This document shows, one piece after another, positions 5,757 through 7,552 of a stretch of DNA of 7,552 bases; position 1 is the first letter of the stretch; the number at the start of each line of letters is the position of its first letter. The position numbers and the translations under genes are program-made. The stretch is from Bacillota bacterium. Its GTDB lineage: Bacteria; Bacillota; Clostridia; Christensenellales; CAG-138. The notes below the pieces were generated by a model. It saw nothing but the letters and a program-made list of their open reading frames with translations. It ran no database searches and was not told where the DNA came from. The stretch lies in assembly GCA_023453725.1 (NCBI GenBank), contig JAEXTB010000235.1:1-7552 (forward strand), read 5' to 3'.

Positions 5757-5763
5757 AACCACT

Positions 5764-7494
5764 TTGAAAGAGCTTTTGCTTGGAAACGAAGCGATTGCCC
5801 GCGGGGTATACGAAGCGGGCGCGCGTGTGACGTCCGCCTATCCCGGCACGCCCAGTACCGAAATTAATGAAGCCATTTCAGGATATGACTGCATTTATTC
5901 TGAATGGGCACCCAACGAAAAGGTCGCTGTAGAGGTTGCGTTCGGTGCATCCTTGGGCGGCGCCAGGAGCATGGCCTGCATGAAGCATGTCGGGCTCAAC
6001 GTTGCGGCAGACCCGCTGTTTACCTCCGCCTACACCGGCGTCAACGCCGGAATGGTCATTGTCGTTGCGGATGATCCGGGCATGCACTCCTCCCAGAACG
6101 AGCAGGATACCCGCATGCTGTGCCGCGCGGCGCATGTGCCGGTGCTGGACCCTTCCAACTCCCAGGAATGTAAGGACTTTACCAAGTTTGCATATGAACT
6201 GAGCGAACAATACGACACCCCCGTCATCATCCGCGTCACAACGCGCATTGCCCATGCCCGCTCGGCTGTGGAGTTGCAGAATAGGGAGGAGCGGGAGCTT
6301 CTTCCTTATGTAAAGCAGCAGAGCAAGTACCTGACTGTCCCCTCCAACATGCAAAAGCGCCACCTCGTTGTCGAAGCGCGGGAAAAGCGCCTGATTGAGG
6401 ACGCATGTACGTTCCCGATCAACAGCATTGAGTGGGCGGATAAGACAATCGGCGTCGTCACAAGCGGCGCGGCGTATAATTATGTAAAAGAAGCGCTGCC
6501 CGAGGCCTCCATATTAAAGCTTGGCCTTGCCTATCCGCTGCCCGAAGCGCTCATCCGTGAATTTGCGGCGGGCGTTGAAACGCTCTACGTCATAGAAGAC
6601 ATGGAGCCGTTCTTTGAGGACGCCATCAAGGCCATGGGCATTCCCTGCTCCGGCAAGGACAAAACTGGCATACAGGGCGAGCTGTTCGTAAGAAAGATCG
6701 CCGCAAAATTTGCAAATGCTCCCGAACCCGGCCCGGCACAGACGGAGGGTGTCCCCGTAAGGCCGCCCGTATTATGCCCGGGCTGCCCGCACCGTGGGCT
6801 CTTTTATGTGTTGAATAAGCTGAAGCTGACCGTCCATTCCGACATCGGCTGCTATTCCTTGGGCGCAAACCCGCCGCTCAACGCCGCAGACTCCTGCCTG
6901 TGCATGGGCGCATCTATTGGTATGGCGCACGGTATGGAAAAAGCACGCGGTAGTGAAAGCGCGAAGAAAATGGTAGGGGTGCTCGGGGACAGCACGTTTG
7001 CCCACAGCGGCATGACAGGCTTATTAAATATGGTATACAACAGGTCGGTCGGCACAATCATCATTGCAGACAATGCCATCACAGGCATGACAGGGCACCA
7101 GAACAACCCCTCAAACGGGCTTGATATCCACAACAACGCCGCGCCGCAGCTCAATTTGGAAAAGCTGTGCGAGGCGCTGGGCGTGAACCATGTAAAGGTT
7201 GTAGACCCGTTTGACGTCAAGCTTTTGGAAAAGACGTTGCGCGAAGAAACCGCGCGCGAAGAACTTTCCGTCATTATCACCCGCAGGCCCTGCGCGCTCA
7301 TCATCAAGCCCACCGGCGTGCGCTACTATAGTGACCCAGAAAAGTGCAAAAATTGCGGCATGTGCATGAAGATCGGCTGCCCGGCAATTAACAAAACGCC
7401 TACCGGCGTGTGGGTAGACCCCACGCAATGCGTCGGCTGCGGGCTGTGCGGCAAAATCTGCCCGTTCGGCGCGCTTGGCCCGGTGGGGGAATAG
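5764..7494 (+). CDS. iorA: Indolepyruvate:ferredoxin oxidoreductase, alpha subunit IorA
   Basis: Thiamine-pyrophosphate, iron-sulphur enzyme that oxidatively decarboxylates aryl-pyruvates (indolepyruvate, phenylpyruvate, 4-hydroxyphenylpyruvate) to aryl-acetyl-CoA while reducing ferredoxin, normally in complex with IorB. 576 aa, normal for the family. The N-terminal pyruvate-oxidoreductase-like domain has AYPGTPSTEI (25-34) and DDPGMHSSQNEQD (103-115). The central hinge region is about 225-320. The TPP-binding domain starts at CPGCPHRG (338-345) and includes SDIGCYSLG (359-367), GDSTFAHSG (408-416) and DNAITGMTGHQ (436-446). The C-terminus has two [4Fe-4S] motifs: C528-C531-C534-C539 and C556-C559-C562-C566, each ending in CP. 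I start at TTG 5764 (MKELLLGNEAIARG) because GGAGGG precedes it; the frame is open to 5551, but that extension does not resemble the family. Transcribed away from murB. No iorB start is visible in the 58 bases after it. Confidence 0.96.
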   Translation: MKELLLGNEAIARGVYEAGARVTSAYPGTPSTEINEAISGYDCIYSEWAPNEKVAVEVAFGASLGGARSMACMKHVGLNVAADPLFTSAYTGVNAGMVIVVADDPGMHSSQNEQDTRMLCRAAHVPVLDPSNSQECKDFTKFAYELSEQYDTPVIIRVTTRIAHARSAVELQNREERELLPYVKQQSKYLTVPSNMQKRHLVVEAREKRLIEDACTFPINSIEWADKTIGVVTSGAAYNYVKEALPEASILKLGLAYPLPEALIREFAAGVETLYVIEDMEPFFEDAIKAMGIPCSGKDKTGIQGELFVRKIAAKFANAPEPGPAQTEGVPVRPPVLCPGCPHRGLFYVLNKLKLTVHSDIGCYSLGANPPLNAADSCLCMGASIGMAHGMEKARGSESAKKMVGVLGDSTFAHSGMTGLLNMVYNRSVGTIIIADNAITGMTGHQNNPSNGLDIHNNAAPQLNLEKLCEALGVNHVKVVDPFDVKLLEKTLREETAREELSVIITRRPCALIIKPTGVRYYSDPEKCKNCGMCMKIGCPAINKTPTGVWVDPTQCVGCGLCGKICPFGALGPVGE

Positions 7495-7512
7495 AGTATT
7501 TTCATAGGGTAT

Positions 7513-7547
7513 CGCCCCCAACCGGGGCGGCCAAATATTATTTTTAT
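7513..7547 (+). terminator. Possible intrinsic terminator after iorA
   Basis: CGCCCC (7513-7518) pairs with GGGGCG (7524-7529) around CAACC, extendable by one T-G pair, 18 bases after the iorA stop. A T-rich run (ATTATTTTTATT, ending at 7547) follows, but only after about seven bases, so the match to a classical terminator is imperfect. If iorB is next, this could instead be an intercistronic hairpin. Confidence 0.4.
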
Positions 7548-7552
7548 TAAAA

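Larger units (their letters stand above)
5273..5763. other. 491-bp divergent regulatory intergenic region between murB and iorA
   Basis: No frame here has a recognisable product together with a ribosome binding site. The stretch is more AT-rich than the flanking genes and contains an unusual number of short inverted repeats. The best are listed as separate entries. Further ones are ATATGCATAT at 5471-5480 (perfect 10-bp palindrome), CTTGTATATGCAAG at 5671-5684 (4-bp arms), and CGGC/GCCG at 5401-5416. It must hold the control signals for both the murB unit and iorA. I recognise no known riboswitch, T-box or small RNA, but by eye I cannot exclude a small RNA. Confidence 0.7.

Noticed and set aside
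5551..5763. N-terminal extension of iorA to a TTG at 5551
   Set aside because: The extra 71 residues are unlike IorA N-termini, and a good ribosome binding site sits before TTG 5764.
1..7552. CRISPR array, insertion sequence, tRNA, prophage or defence system
   Set aside because: No regularly spaced direct repeats, transposase, integrase or tRNA-like cloverleaf was seen; all major frames are housekeeping genes.

Overview
The window looks like a chromosomal core region of a Gram-positive, probably anaerobic member of the Bacillota (Clostridia-like). Reasons: a PASTA-domain Ser/Thr kinase paired with a PP2C phosphatase and followed by rsgA (the B. subtilis prpC-prkC-cpgA order), a murB-rapZ pair, and an oxygen-sensitive indolepyruvate:ferredoxin oxidoreductase subunit. 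Coding DNA is fairly GC-rich, while the one long intergenic region is visibly more AT-rich. Species cannot be named from the sequence alone. I see no mobile element, CRISPR array, tRNA or rRNA.

Left of about position 5272 everything runs on the minus strand as one probable transcription unit, read right to left: murB (5272-4382), rapZ (4297-3392), a prpC-type phosphatase (3395-2658), prkC (2661-802) and rsgA (737 to beyond position 1, so its C-terminus is missing). The rapZ/prpC and prpC/prkC junctions are both 4-base ATGA overlaps, so these three genes are probably translationally coupled. The murB-rapZ gap (84 bp) carries an imperfect hairpin, and the prkC-rsgA gap (64 bp) contains a possible 17-codon mini-ORF.

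From 5273 to 5763 is a 491-bp divergent intergenic region with no convincing gene. It holds candidate promoters in both directions, several short perfect or near-perfect palindromes (many with a TTGCA/TGCAA or TGCA core), one perfect DnaA-box match, and a GC hairpin just before the iorA ribosome binding site. On the plus strand, iorA (5764-7494) is complete and starts at a TTG. It is followed by a second hairpin with the same arm sequence as the one before it and then a T-rich stretch. The window ends before any iorB partner can be seen.

Functionally, the minus-strand unit joins peptidoglycan precursor synthesis (MurB), a nucleotide-binding regulator tied to amino-sugar metabolism in other bacteria (RapZ/YvcJ), a reversible phosphorylation pair whose kinase family binds muropeptides through PASTA repeats (PrkC and its phosphatase), and a ribosome-maturation GTPase whose B. 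subtilis orthologue is a PrkC substrate. IorA is a separate function: ferredoxin-linked oxidation of aryl-pyruvates from aromatic amino acids. All protein families are well known. The less explained material is the regulatory DNA at 5273-5763 and the grouping of murB-rapZ with the kinase operon.
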